In this document: positions 1 through 7,897 of the stretch, piece after piece
Layout of the letters: each line of letters opens with the position of its first letter
Position numbering within the stretch: the stretch's first letter is position 1
DNA from: Streptomyces gobiensis
Lineage (GTDB): Bacteria > Actinomycetota > Actinomycetes > Streptomycetales > Streptomycetaceae
Length of the DNA: 64,000 nucleotides
Assembly (NCBI RefSeq): GCF_021216675.1
Contig: NZ_CP086120.1
Coordinates: forward strand, 2,400,501 to 2,464,500
Direction of reading: 5' to 3'
Position numbers and translations under genes: made by a program
Notes under the pieces: model-generated
What the model was told of the DNA's origin: nothing
Seen by the model: the letters and a program-made list of their open reading frames with translations, nothing else
Databases searched by the model: none

Positions 1-246
1 AGGAGTGAAGGGGATGTGGCCGGAGGGCGCCTGCTGCCCCTGACCGATGATCTCCTCCACCTGCTGGCGGACCGCCTCGAGCGAAATCCCGAGGCTCTCC
101 AGTGCCTTAGCGGCGACACCCTCACCCTCGTGGATCAGGCCCAGGAGGATGTGCTCAGTGCCGATGTAGTTGTGGTTGAGCATCCGGGCTTCTTCCTGAG
201 CCAGGACGACAACCCGCCGCGCGCGGTCGGTGAACCTCTCGAACAT
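1..246 (-). CDS. clpC: ClpC AAA+ unfoldase, N-terminal 82 codons only
   Basis: The first 82 residues are visible; the rest lies beyond the left edge. The protein opens [20 protein letters not shown] and continues with [17 protein letters not shown], the substrate- and adaptor-binding Clp N domain of ClpC. Family knowledge: ClpC is a hexameric ATP-driven unfoldase that feeds proteins to ClpP. A GAGGAG ribosome site (256-261 on the complement) lies 9 nt before the ATG. The gene is read away from the lsr2 side. In actinobacteria clpC is usually controlled by ClgR; no ClgR box was identified here. The assignment is secure, but nothing can be said about the AAA modules. Confidence 0.96.
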   Translation of the reverse strand, partial: MFERFTDRARRVVVLAQEEARMLNHNYIGTEHILLGLIHEGEGVAAKALESLGISLEAVRQQVEEIIGQGQQAPSGHIPFTP

Positions 247-697
247 CGTTAATCGCTCCTCAGAGCGGTCAGTCAGTTAGGGGTAGGTCCCCTCCCTGTC
301 CTTCCGCAGCTTAGTCCCGCAACGGGGGACCGCTCATTCCAACTGCTGTCACCCATCCACGGGCACCTGCCCCGAACAGCCGACAACAGTTCCAACCCGA
401 TGGTGCGAGACGATGTTCCCGCAGGCCAGGCGTATCCACCTGCATTCAGTACGCCCATGGCGAACGCGCCGCTGCCGACACGCTCCGCCATAGCGTCATC
501 GCCTTCCGCACCCCCGTACCACTAGGGATTCCTTACCCGCTGGAACCTGCACTCCATGCGGAGCACCCAGGGGTCATCCGCTACCGGCGAACACCCTTGC
601 GCCGTCGGCGGCGACCCCACGCTCCCCGCATAAGCACACGACGTGATCACGGACCAACTCTACGTAACTTACTGGGGTTTTGGCAGTTGCTCCGGGC
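247..697. other. intergenic region, no convincing gene
   Basis: This gap of about 450 bases separates clpC (leftward) from a rightward gene. The part next to clpC holds its leader and GAGGAG ribosome site. A 72-codon leftward reading frame at 273-491 has no ribosome site and no recognisable protein, so it was not called. Divergent promoters are expected here, but no confident -35/-10 pair could be picked. Confidence 0.5.
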
Positions 698-1276
698 ATG
701 ACCTTCACCCTCCCACGCCCACGGACCACCGCGGAGGACGCGGCCAGTGATCCACCTGTCCGGGCGAACCATGAAGACGCCAGAAACGCAGAGAACGCTG
801 AGAACGCTGAGAACCACGACTATCTGGAGATGCCCGCCGATGCTGGGTTCGCGCTGCTGCGGCGCGGGGTGCGGACCGGCCCCATGGAGTACGACCCGGA
901 GACCGGTCGCGTCCGGCTGATGGTGCCGGAGGGCAGCGCGGAAGAGTTTCCGGGGCTGCTGGAGTGGCTTGAGTGGGGCGGCGTCGAGCTGGATCTGACC
1001 GCCCGGGAAGGTCCGCGGTGTGGGGGGTGCGCGGAAACAGAAACCACCGAAACCACGGAAACCACAGAAACCGGCTCGCGGGAGGCCGCGGTTTGGCTAC
1101 GGCCTCCCGAACCGGGGTGCGAGGTGGATCTCGTACGACTGGTCAGCGCGGCAGCCACGGAATGCCACCGCGCTCGGCTGCGGCGGAATGCTGGCGCCCA
1201 AGGCGCTCAGGCGTTGGCCTTCTCGTATGCCTCGCGGATTTCGGCGGGGACCCGGCCGCGGTCATTGACCTCGTAA
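698..1276 (+). CDS. uncharacterised protein with in-frame 9-bp repeats
   Basis: A 192-residue protein of unknown function; I do not recognise a domain. It has GC-rich third positions. Residues about 45-95 look folded (GFALLRRGVRTGPMEYDPET, RLMVPEGSAEEFPGLLEWLE). Two low-complexity tracts come from 9-bp tandem repeats: NAENAENAEN (about 790-814) and TETTETTETTETG (about 1040-1072). The start could also be TTG at 680; ATG 698 was chosen because it begins MTFTLPRPRTT. The 3' end overlaps the convergent lsr2 gene by about 70 bp. From memory, streptomycetes carry a hypothetical gene at this place between clpC and lsr2. Confidence that it is coding is moderate to good. Confidence 0.7.
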   Translation: MTFTLPRPRTTAEDAASDPPVRANHEDARNAENAENAENHDYLEMPADAGFALLRRGVRTGPMEYDPETGRVRLMVPEGSAEEFPGLLEWLEWGGVELDLTAREGPRCGGCAETETTETTETTETGSREAAVWLRPPEPGCEVDLVRLVSAAATECHRARLRRNAGAQGAQALAFSYASRISAGTRPRSLTS

Positions 1277-1539
1277 CCGTTCTCCCGCGCCCAAGCGCGG
1301 ATCTTGGCGGTGTCCTGGCTGCCACCGCTCGCCGCTGCGGCGCGGCCCTTGCCGCGCGAAACGCGACCGGTGCGGCGGCCTGCCTTCACGAAGTCAGCCA
1401 GAGCCTCGCGCAGCTTGTCCGCATTGGCGGTGGTGAGGTCGATCTCGTAGGACTTGCCGTCCAGCGCGAACGTCACCGTCTCGTCCGCCTCGCCGCCATC
1501 GAGGTCGTCTACAAGAAGGACCTGAACCTTCTGTGCCAC
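1207..1539 (-). CDS. lsr2: Lsr2 nucleoid-associated xenogeneic silencer
   Basis: A 110-residue Lsr2. The N-terminal dimerisation domain reads AQKVQVLLVDDLDGGEADE through FALDGKSYEIDLTTANADKL. A basic linker (GRRTGRVSRGKGRAAA) follows, then a C-terminal DNA-binding domain with WARENGYEVNDRGRVPAEI, which carries the RGR minor-groove hook. Family knowledge: Lsr2 coats AT-rich and foreign DNA and silences it. The GTG at 1539 was chosen over the ATG at 1551 because GGGAG sits 5 nt upstream of the GTG and family members begin (M/V)AQKVQ. The gene converges on, and overlaps, its left neighbour. Several accessory stretches later in this window are plausible targets. Confidence 0.95.
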   Translation of the reverse strand: MAQKVQVLLVDDLDGGEADETVTFALDGKSYEIDLTTANADKLREALADFVKAGRRTGRVSRGKGRAAAASGGSQDTAKIRAWARENGYEVNDRGRVPAEIREAYEKANA

Positions 1540-1740
1540 GGCTACTCCCATTCACTGTCGCCGTCCTGCCATTGGGACAGCGATAACCGATTACTGATAT
1601 TGACGACGCCAGCAAACCTCTTTTCCCCGGAAAACACAAACCCTGTGGGATGTTTGTCTAGCGACCCGACAGGGATTGGCGGGATGTTTCGGACATAGGC
1701 CACGCAGATGTGATGACTCCGTGATGAGACATAGGCGCCC

Positions 1741-2259
1741 TCATAGGTGCAGCAGCATCCGGCTGTTGCCCAAGGTGTTGGGCTTCACTCGTTCGAGACC
1801 GAGGAACTCGGCCACACCCTCGTCATAGGAACGAAGCAGCTCACTGTAGACATCGCCGTCTACCGGTGTCTCACCGATCTCAGTGAAGCCATGCTTGGCG
1901 AAGAAGTCCACTTCGAAGGTGAGACAGAAAATGCGCCGGACACCGAGCCAGCGCGCGGTCTGGAGCAGCTTCTCCAGCACCTGATGTCCCACACCGGTGC
2001 CCTTGAGAGAAGGGTCTACGGCCAGCGTGCGGACCTCCGCGAGGTCTTCCCACATCACATGCAAGGCACCACAGGCGACCACCTCGGCATCGTGGTCCCG
2101 CTCGGCGACCCAGAACTCCTGGATGTCCTCGTAAAGCGTCACAGTCGCTTTGTCGAGGAGGATCCGGTCGCGTGAGTAGGTGTCGATGAGGCGGCGCACA
2201 GCACGTACATCGCTGGTCCTCGCCCGGCGAACGGTGACCTCACTTATGGCTTCTGGCAT
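1741..2259 (-). CDS. GNAT amino-acid N-acetyltransferase (ArgA-type)
   Basis: A 172-residue single-domain GNAT. It has the acetyl-CoA pocket pattern VRTLAVDPSLKGTGVGHQVL (about 96-115) followed by IFCLTFEVDFFAKHGFTEIG. This arrangement is typical of the short actinobacterial N-acetylglutamate synthases, which acetylate L-glutamate as the first step of arginine synthesis. The substrate is inferred from family resemblance only. It starts 9 nt after the stop of the upstream BlaI-type gene; the GAGGAG near that stop is about 15 nt from the ATG, so translation may be coupled. A different GNAT substrate cannot be excluded. Confidence 0.85.
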   Translation of the reverse strand: MPEAISEVTVRRARTSDVRAVRRLIDTYSRDRILLDKATVTLYEDIQEFWVAERDHDAEVVACGALHVMWEDLAEVRTLAVDPSLKGTGVGHQVLEKLLQTARWLGVRRIFCLTFEVDFFAKHGFTEIGETPVDGDVYSELLRSYDEGVAEFLGLERVKPNTLGNSRMLLHL

Positions 2260-2268
2260 GACCGAACG

Positions 2269-2661
2269 CTATCGCTCCTCTGGAGGCGAGAGATGCACAC
2301 CATTGAGTTGCACAACGCGCAAGGCGTCCCGCAGAGCTTCGACCTGTTCCGGGGACATCATCCCGAAGAACGCGACGAGTGCGGATGCGGGGTTGTCGCT
2401 TGCCGACCAAGCCTCGTTCATGAGGGCGGCGGCGTAGGCGGCACGAGTGGAGACCGCTTCATATCGATAGGCGCGACCGTCCTGCTCACGGCGGACCCAG
2501 CCCTTCTGATGCAGGTTGTCCATTACGGTCATGACCGTCGTGTAGGCGATCTGCCGTTCTTCTTGGAGATCTTCCAGGACTTCTCGGACGGTTACCGGGC
2601 GGTTCCACTGCCATACCCGGGTCATGATGGCGTCTTCCAACTCACCCAATGGTCGCGGCAC
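2269..2661 (-). CDS. BlaI/MecI/CopY-family winged-helix repressor
   Basis: A 130-residue repressor. PLGELEDAIMTRVWQWNRPV and TVREVLEDLQEERQIAYTTV are the characteristic BlaI winged helix, followed by DNLHQKGWVRREQDGRAYRY. The C-terminal helices dimerise. Family members repress antibiotic-resistance or copper genes and are inactivated by BlaR-type proteolysis; no BlaR-type sensor is visible nearby, so the signal is unknown. Start choice: GTG 2661 (VPRPLGELED) has TAATAT seven bases upstream and no ribosome site, which suggests a leaderless transcript. The upstream ATG at 2715 falls inside a perfect inverted repeat and would add 18 residues unlike the family. Confidence 0.88.
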   Translation of the reverse strand: MPRPLGELEDAIMTRVWQWNRPVTVREVLEDLQEERQIAYTTVMTVMDNLHQKGWVRREQDGRAYRYEAVSTRAAYAAALMNEAWSASDNPASALVAFFGMMSPEQVEALRDALRVVQLNGVHLSPPEER

Positions 2662-2718
2662 AGGAAGAATATTAGTGGGAGATGTCGCGAATGACGCCCC
2701 TTTTCGGAGCGTCATTCG
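2662..2718 (-). promoter_or_regulatory. BlaI-type gene promoter with 10-bp inverted repeat
   Basis: On the minus strand TAATAT (2669-2674) lies 7 nt before the GTG start at 2661. Just upstream is a perfect 10-bp inverted repeat, arms 2688-2697 (CGAATGACGC) and 2709-2718 (GCGTCATTCG), covering the expected -35 position. It could be an autoregulatory operator. It could also act as terminator of the small gene ending at 2770, but no clear T-run follows. Confidence 0.55.
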
Positions 2719-2769
2719 GTATAAAAAGGGCGAATGGGGGCGGCGGAGGGTGCGTATCGCTTGCGCGGC

Positions 2770-2982
2770 TTAGGCGCGGGATTCGCGGGATTCGCGGGAT
2801 TCGGCGTCCGGCTGGGGCTGGCTCGCCGCCTGGGCCGCGTCCGCGCGGGCGAACGCGGCATCCACGGCGGCGTCCTCCTTGGCCTTGTTGGGGCCGCCCT
2901 GGCTCTTCACGATCGTCACGATGAGCGCGGTGAAGGCTACGGCCATCACCGCGGAGGGGGTGAGTGCGGCGACGTAATCCAT
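2770..2982 (-). CDS. small single-pass membrane protein, function unknown
   Basis: A 70-residue protein. Residues about 8-28 form one hydrophobic helix (TPSAVMAVAFTALIVTIVKS), followed by a charged Ala-rich tail (NKAKEDAAVDAAFARADAAQ) that is probably helical and cytoplasmic. The start is supported by a perfect AAGGAGG site 8 nt upstream. The C-terminus is a 9-bp tandem repeat giving ESRESRESRA (2776-2802). Function unknown. The neighbouring intergenic repeat at 3183-3606 lies just upstream. A conserved streptomycete small protein is likely but was not verified. Confidence 0.8.
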   Translation of the reverse strand: MDYVAALTPSAVMAVAFTALIVTIVKSQGGPNKAKEDAAVDAAFARADAAQAASQPQPDAESRESRESRA

Positions 2983-3182
2983 GCTGTCGGCCTCCTTGCT
3001 GCGCGGGCCTTCCAGAGTAGGCCAGCTTGTGTCCGGCTCTTCGCGGGGGCGGGTGAGCAGGCTGCTGCCCCGCCGTACGTTGCCGGCTGTCCCGCCGTGG
3101 GTGGGTGTCCCCGTTCCCGCCCCTCCCCGGTTCTGCCTCTATGCGCCTCCGCCGCGTGGCGGGGCTCCGCCCCAGCGCGGGG

Positions 3183-3606
3183 GTGCCGTGGGTGGGTTTC
3201 CCCGTATCCCGCCCCTTCCCGGAAACCGGGGCTTCGCCCCGGGCCCCGGAGGTGGCCGGGTGCGGGCCGGTGGCCGGGTGTTGTGCCCACCAAGCGTCGC
3301 AAGCTCCGTTACGGGGTTGGCCGGAGCGTCGTGGCTGGGGTGGGTGGGTGGTTGCGTAGCAGGGTGGACCCACGCCCCTCGCGGGGCTGCGAGTGCCCAC
3401 AACATGGGGGTGGGGGTCTGGGGGCGGCAGCCCCCAGTTTCGGGAAGGGGCCGGGTTCGGGGAACTCCCACCGCCGACAACGACGCTCAGCCAGCACCGA
3501 CGGACGGAGTCCGGCGCTGGGGGCACCTCCCAGCCCGCCAGGGCTAGGGGAGGCCGAAGCCCGGGAGGCCCGCCAGGGCCGACCGGTGCGAGGGCGCCAA
3601 TAAGGG
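3183..3606. repeat. composite intergenic repeat copy R1 (modules A, B, C)
   Basis: About 420 bp of non-coding, strongly palindromic DNA. Module A (3183-3310) has GTGGGTTTCCCCGTATCC, GGAAACCGGGGCTTCGCCCC and TTGTGCCCACCAAGCGTCGC. Module B (about 3375-3475, complement) has CATGTTGTGGGCACTCG and GCCCCTTCCCGAAACTGG. Module C (3485-3606) has CGGACGGAGTCCGG and GGGAGGCCCGCCAGGGCCGA. The whole set returns in reverse orientation at 36255-36610. Parts recur at 9963-10150, 21718-21850 and 49513-49665. Long reading frames in it are GC artefacts. Confidence 0.85.
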
Positions 3607-4206
3607 CTAAACCGCTTTGGGGTAGGACTCCTCTGGGGGTGGGGGAGGTGGGGACGGTGCGGGCGTGGGGCGGCGGCGGGGTGGGAAGACCTCGGCGGGA
3701 GTGGGTACCGGGCGGCTGGGTGCCGGTTTGGCGGGCGGCTTCGTACGGTCCGGCTTCGGCTTCTCCTTCTCCTCCCCGGCCTCCGCCGCCTCCGCCGCCT
3801 CCGCCGAGCGGCCACCGGGAAGCGCGTACAGGTGGGTCCGGGCGGCCGGCAGGACCACCCGGGTCAGCAGTTCGGTGCGGCGAGCCGCCTCAGATGGGCC
3901 CGTTCGTTGCGCGCAGAGCTCGTGCACGGCGGCCAGGTCGTCGACGGTCGGCACATAGCCCGCCTCCAGGGCGTCCTGGAGGCGTTCCAGATAGCCCGTC
4001 GCGGAGCCCGGCAGGGCGTCCCGGTAGCGGACCAGGTCGGCGGTGAGGAAGGCGCGGAGCCGGTGCGCCTCATGCGTCACATCGTTCACAGCCTGGGCAA
4101 GCATCAGACACTCCCGGACCTCCTCCTGATCGGGGACGGGGGCGGGCTGGAGGGCATTGGCGAGGGCGCGTCGGAGCACACGCAGCTCATCCGCGCTGAA
4201 GGCCAT
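3607..4206 (-). CDS. uncharacterised protein, helical N-half and Pro-rich tail
   Basis: A 199-residue protein of unknown function. Residues 1-130 are predicted helical (MAFSADELRVLRRALANALQ, EVRECLMLAQAVNDVTHEAH, ATGYLERLQDALEAGYVPTV). The tail is low-complexity: AEAAEAAEAGEEKEK from 9-bp repeats, then a Pro-rich segment ending PSPPPPPPEESYPKAV. ATG 4206 is preferred over 4236 because GAGG lies just upstream. It sits between the repeat element and coaX with 80 bp of spacing and may be transcribed with the coaX operon. No membrane segment or signal peptide is visible. Confidence 0.75.
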   Translation of the reverse strand: MAFSADELRVLRRALANALQPAPVPDQEEVRECLMLAQAVNDVTHEAHRLRAFLTADLVRYRDALPGSATGYLERLQDALEAGYVPTVDDLAAVHELCAQRTGPSEAARRTELLTRVVLPAARTHLYALPGGRSAEAAEAAEAGEEKEKPKPDRTKPPAKPAPSRPVPTPAEVFPPRRRPTPAPSPPPPPPEESYPKAV

Positions 4207-4287
4207 GCCGCCTCGGGAACCGTGTGGCGTGGGCATAGTGTGACTTTAAGTGCTAAATGCGACCAAAACGCCCATCAACGCGCCCGG

Positions 4288-5094
4288 CTACATCCGGGAG
4301 ACGTTCCGCTCGTAGACGAGGCGCAGGCCGATCAGGGTCAGCCAGGGCTCGTGCTCGTCGATGACCGAGGCCTCGCCGAGCACCATGGGAGCCAGGCCAC
4401 CGGTGGCGATAACCGTGACATCGTCGGGATCGCCGTCGGGGCCGGCCAGCTCGCGGGCCATGCGTTCCACGACCCCGTCGACCTGCCCGGCGAAGCCGTA
4501 GAGGATGCCGGACTGCATGGCCTCTACGGTGTTCTTGCCGATGACATTGCGCGGCCGCGCGAGCTCGATCTTGCGTAGCTGGGCGCCGCGCATACCGAGG
4601 GCCTCGACGGAGATCTCGATACCGGGCGCGATAACACCACCGGCGTACTCCCCCCGGGCGGAGACCGCGTCAAACGTGGTGGCCGTACCGAAGTCCACGA
4701 CGATGCAGGGGCCGCCGTAGAGCTCGACCGCGCCGACGGCGTTGATGATGCGGTCGGCGCCGACCTCCTTCGGGTTGTCCATGAGGATCGGCACGCCGGT
4801 CTTGACACCCGGCTCGACCAGTACGGCGGGGATGTCGCCGTAGTAGCGGCGGGTCACCTCGCGCAGCTCATGCAGGACGGAGGGGACGGTGGAGCAGATG
4901 GCGATGCCGTCGATGCCCTCGCCGAGCTCCACCCCGAGCAGCGGGTGCATGCCCATCAGCCCCTGGAGCAGCACGGCGAGTTCATCGGCGGTGCGGCGGG
5001 CATCCGTGGAGATGCGCCAGTGCTCGACGATGTCCTCGCCGTCGAAGAGGCCAAGGACGGTCTGAGTGTTGCCGACGTCGATGGTGAGCAGCAT
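4288..5094 (-). CDS. coaX: type III pantothenate kinase CoaX
   Basis: A 268-residue ASKHA-fold kinase that phosphorylates pantothenate, the first step of CoA synthesis; type III enzymes need a monovalent cation and are not feedback-inhibited by CoA. Motifs: DVGNTQT at 6-12 (phosphate 1), EVGADR at 110-115 with the catalytic Asp114, DFGTATTFD at 134-142 (phosphate 2), and GGVIAPGIE at 152-160. Length is normal. It lies 2 nt after the nadC stop, at the end of the panC-nadB-nadC operon, so pantothenate made by PanC is consumed by the product of the same transcript. Confidence 0.97.
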   Translation of the reverse strand: MLLTIDVGNTQTVLGLFDGEDIVEHWRISTDARRTADELAVLLQGLMGMHPLLGVELGEGIDGIAICSTVPSVLHELREVTRRYYGDIPAVLVEPGVKTGVPILMDNPKEVGADRIINAVGAVELYGGPCIVVDFGTATTFDAVSARGEYAGGVIAPGIEISVEALGMRGAQLRKIELARPRNVIGKNTVEAMQSGILYGFAGQVDGVVERMARELAGPDGDPDDVTVIATGGLAPMVLGEASVIDEHEPWLTLIGLRLVYERNVSRM

Positions 5095-5096
5095 GG

Positions 5097-6173
5097 TCAG
5101 TTCGCCTCACGCGGTTCTTCTCGGTCGTCCCGTACGTCGCGCAGATCCAGGCCGATGTCCAGGATCGGGGCGGAGTGGGTGAGCGCACCGACCGCGAGGT
5201 AGTCGACGCCGGTGGCGGCGTACGCGGCGGCGTTGTCGAGGGTCAGGCGGCCGGAGGACTCCAGGGCCGCGCGGCCCGCGACGAGCTTGACCGCTTCGGC
5301 GGTCTCAGCGGGGGTGAAGTTGTCCAGCAGGATCAGCTCCGCGCCCTCCGCGAGTACGGGCTCGATCTGGTCGAGGCGGTCGACCTCCACCTCGATGGGG
5401 ACATCGGGGAACTCCGCACGGATCGCCTTGAACGCCTCGGCCACACCGCCTGCCGCGATGACGTGGTTGTCCTTGATGAGCGCGGCGTCGGAGAGGGAGA
5501 AACGATGGTTGACACCGCCGCCGCAGCGGACCGCGTACTTCTCCAGGGAGCGCAGGCCCGGGGTGGTCTTGCGGGTGTCCCGCACCTTGGCGTTCGTACC
5601 GGCCAGGGCATCGGCCCAGGCGCGGGTGGCGGTCGCGATGCCGGAGAGGCGGCACAGGAGATTGAGCGCGCTGCGTTCGCCGGTGAGGAGGTCGCGGGTG
5701 CGGGTACGGACGGTCAGGAGCCGCTGGCCGGCGGCGACCCGGTCACCGTCCTCGGCATGGCGCTCGACCTCGAACTCATCGGTGCAGACGATGGAGAGAA
5801 TCGCCTCGGCGATCCGCAGCCCGGCGACGGTGCCCGCCTCGCGGGCGGTGAAGTCGCCGGTGGCAACGGCATCTTCGGGGATGGTGGCGACGGTGGTGAC
5901 ATCGATGCCGTGGTCGAGGTCCTCCTCGATGGCGAGGTGGGCGATGTCCTCGACCTGGACCGGGTCGAGGCCCGCGTCCGCCAGGAGCTGGGCAAGGTCC
6001 GGGTCGAGCCCGCACTCCAGGGGGTCGAGGCCGGGCTCCGCCTCGTCGGGGGAGCCGCAGCCGCAGGAGTCGCCGCATCCTCCGCCGCTGGCCGCGATGG
6101 GGAGCAGCGGGAGGGCCACGGGCTGCCGTCTGGCGGGCTCGGGGCGCTCTGTGCGGTCGTCGGGGGTGGTCAC
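5097..6173 (-). CDS. nadC: nicotinate-nucleotide pyrophosphorylase NadC
   Basis: A 358-residue quinolinate phosphoribosyltransferase: quinolinate plus PRPP gives nicotinate mononucleotide, CO2 and PPi. Motifs are VRDTRKTTPGLRSLEKYAVR, GGGVNHRFSLSDAALIKDNH and EVEVDRLDQIEPVL. GTG 6173 is chosen because it overlaps the nadB stop as GTGA. The enzyme carries an N-terminal extension of about 60 residues with a Cys cluster (GGGCGDSCGCGS, about residues 30-41) that looks like a metal site and is not part of the catalytic fold. I recall similar extensions in other streptomycetes; their role is unknown to me. Confidence 0.95.
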   Translation of the reverse strand: MTTPDDRTERPEPARRQPVALPLLPIAASGGGCGDSCGCGSPDEAEPGLDPLECGLDPDLAQLLADAGLDPVQVEDIAHLAIEEDLDHGIDVTTVATIPEDAVATGDFTAREAGTVAGLRIAEAILSIVCTDEFEVERHAEDGDRVAAGQRLLTVRTRTRDLLTGERSALNLLCRLSGIATATRAWADALAGTNAKVRDTRKTTPGLRSLEKYAVRCGGGVNHRFSLSDAALIKDNHVIAAGGVAEAFKAIRAEFPDVPIEVEVDRLDQIEPVLAEGAELILLDNFTPAETAEAVKLVAGRAALESSGRLTLDNAAAYAATGVDYLAVGALTHSAPILDIGLDLRDVRDDREEPREAN

Positions 6174-7897
6174 GGCTTCTCCTCGGTGGCGGGCGACGGG
6201 CAGACGACCGGCGGGAAGCCGGTGGCGTCGGTGGTGCGGGTCGTGAGGGTGCTGGCGGTGTTGAGCGTAACGATGAGGTGGCGGCGCCACACCTCGTCAT
6301 CGCGATCGGGGAAGTCCTCCCGCCAGTGGCAGCCCCGGGTCTCCGCACGGCGGAGGGCGGCGGTGACCAGGACACGGGCGACGAGGTGAAGGTTGGTCGT
6401 CTCCCAGGCTTCCACACCGGGCTCGGCGGGCTTGTGGGCGGCGGCGAGTTCGTCGAGTTCGGCGGCGGCGGTGGCCAGGCTCTCCGCCGAGCGCAGGACT
6501 CCGGCGCCGCGCGTCATGATCCGCTGCACGGTGGGGCGGGCTTCGGGGGGCAGCAGCTCCATTGGCGGCTCCCCCGCCGCGCCCGTCGCGGGGACCTCCC
6601 GTACGCGCCTTTCCGGCGACGTAGCGGTGTCCCCGGTATCCGCGGTATCCGCGGTATCCGCGATATCCGCGGCGATGCGTTCGGCGAAGACCAGGCCCTC
6701 CAGGAGGGAGTTCGAGGCGAGCCGGTTGGCGCCGTGGACGCCGGTGCAGGCGGCCTCACCGCACGCGTAGAGGCCGGGGACCGTGGTGCGGCCGTGCAGA
6801 TCGGTGCGGATACCGCCGGAGGCGTAGTGGGCGGCGGGAGCGACCGGGATGGGGGCGGTGACCGGGTCGATGCCGTGGGTACGGCAGGCGGCCAGGATCG
6901 TGGGGAAGCGCTCGGCCCACATCCGGGCGCCGAAGTGGCGGGCGTCCAGATACATATGGTCGACGCCCTGCTCCTGGCAGCGGCGCATGATCCCCTTGGC
7001 GACGATATCGCGGGGAGCCAGCTCGGCCAGCTCGTGCTGGCCGACCATGAAGCGGGTGCCGTCGGCGTCGATGAGATACGCGCCCTCACCGCGTACCGCT
7101 TCCGAGATCAGCGGCTGCTGGCCCTGGGCGTCCGGACCCAGATACAGAACCGTGGGGTGGAACTGGACGAACTCCAGATCGGAGACCTCCGCTCCGGCAC
7201 GCAGGGCCAGGGCGACGCCGTCGCCGGTGGAGACGGCCGGGTTCGTGGTCGCGGAGAAGACCTGGCCCATGCCGCCGGTGGCCAGGACGACCGCGGGGGC
7301 GTGCACGGCCCCCACACCGTCGTGCTGGCCCTCGCCCATGACATGGAGGGAGATCCCGGCCGTATGACCGTCGGCGTCCGTCAACAGGTCAAGGACCAGG
7401 GCGTGGTCAACGGTTTCTATGCCCGCCTCATGGACCGCGCCGGCGAGGGCGCGGGAGATCTCCGCGCCGGTCGCGTCGCCGCCCGCGTGGGCGATACGGC
7501 GGCGGTGGTGGCCGCCTTCCCGGGTCAGTTCGATCTGGCCGGTGGCGGCGGAGGTGTCGAAGACCGCGCCGGTGGCGATGAGGCGACGTACGGCGTCCGG
7601 GCCCTCGGTGACCAGGAGGCGTACGGCCTCTTCATCGCAGAGGCCCGCGCCCGCGACCAGCGTGTCGTCGCGGTGCTGCTCGGGCGTATCGCCCTCACCG
7701 AGCGCCGCGGCGATGCCGCCCTGGGCCCAGCGGGTGGAGCCGTCGTCCAGGTGGGCCTTGGTGACGATGACGGTCCGCTGGCCGGTGGCGGCGCAGCGGA
7801 GCGCCGCCGTGAGTCCGGCGACACCGGAGCCGACGACCACGACGTCAGCCTCGATGGCCCAGCTTGGATCGAGGGCGTGCAGTCGTATGCCGGTCAC
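6170..7897 (-). CDS. nadB: L-aspartate oxidase NadB
   Basis: A 575-residue FAD enzyme that oxidises L-aspartate to iminoaspartate for de novo NAD synthesis. The FAD motif is [20 protein letters not shown] near the start. [14 protein letters not shown] and the fumarate-reductase-like [20 protein letters not shown] with [20 protein letters not shown] follow. GTG 7897 overlaps the panC stop (GTGA). A 9-bp repeat (6635-6670, four units) inserts [13 protein letters not shown] after the FAD domain. No nadA is visible in the window. The start upstream of 7897 in the same frame is antisense to nothing real and overlaps panC, so it was rejected. Confidence 0.96.
   Translation of the reverse strand: MTGIRLHALDPSWAIEADVVVVGSGVAGLTAALRCAATGQRTVIVTKAHLDDGSTRWAQGGIAAALGEGDTPEQHRDDTLVAGAGLCDEEAVRLLVTEGPDAVRRLIATGAVFDTSAATGQIELTREGGHHRRRIAHAGGDATGAEISRALAGAVHEAGIETVDHALVLDLLTDADGHTAGISLHVMGEGQHDGVGAVHAPAVVLATGGMGQVFSATTNPAVSTGDGVALALRAGAEVSDLEFVQFHPTVLYLGPDAQGQQPLISEAVRGEGAYLIDADGTRFMVGQHELAELAPRDIVAKGIMRRCQEQGVDHMYLDARHFGARMWAERFPTILAACRTHGIDPVTAPIPVAPAAHYASGGIRTDLHGRTTVPGLYACGEAACTGVHGANRLASNSLLEGLVFAERIAADIADTADTADTGDTATSPERRVREVPATGAAGEPPMELLPPEARPTVQRIMTRGAGVLRSAESLATAAAELDELAAAHKPAEPGVEAWETTNLHLVARVLVTAALRRAETRGCHWREDFPDRDDEVWRRHLIVTLNTASTLTTRTTDATGFPPVVCPSPATEEKP

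Noticed and set aside
273..491. A 72-codon minus-strand frame upstream of clpC
   Set aside because: No ribosome site, no family features and atypical codon use; it overlaps the expected clpC promoter.
2734..3603. Several long reading frames on both strands through the intergenic region
   Set aside because: They lie in palindromic repeat R1, have no ribosome sites or recognisable domains, and reappear wherever the repeat occurs.
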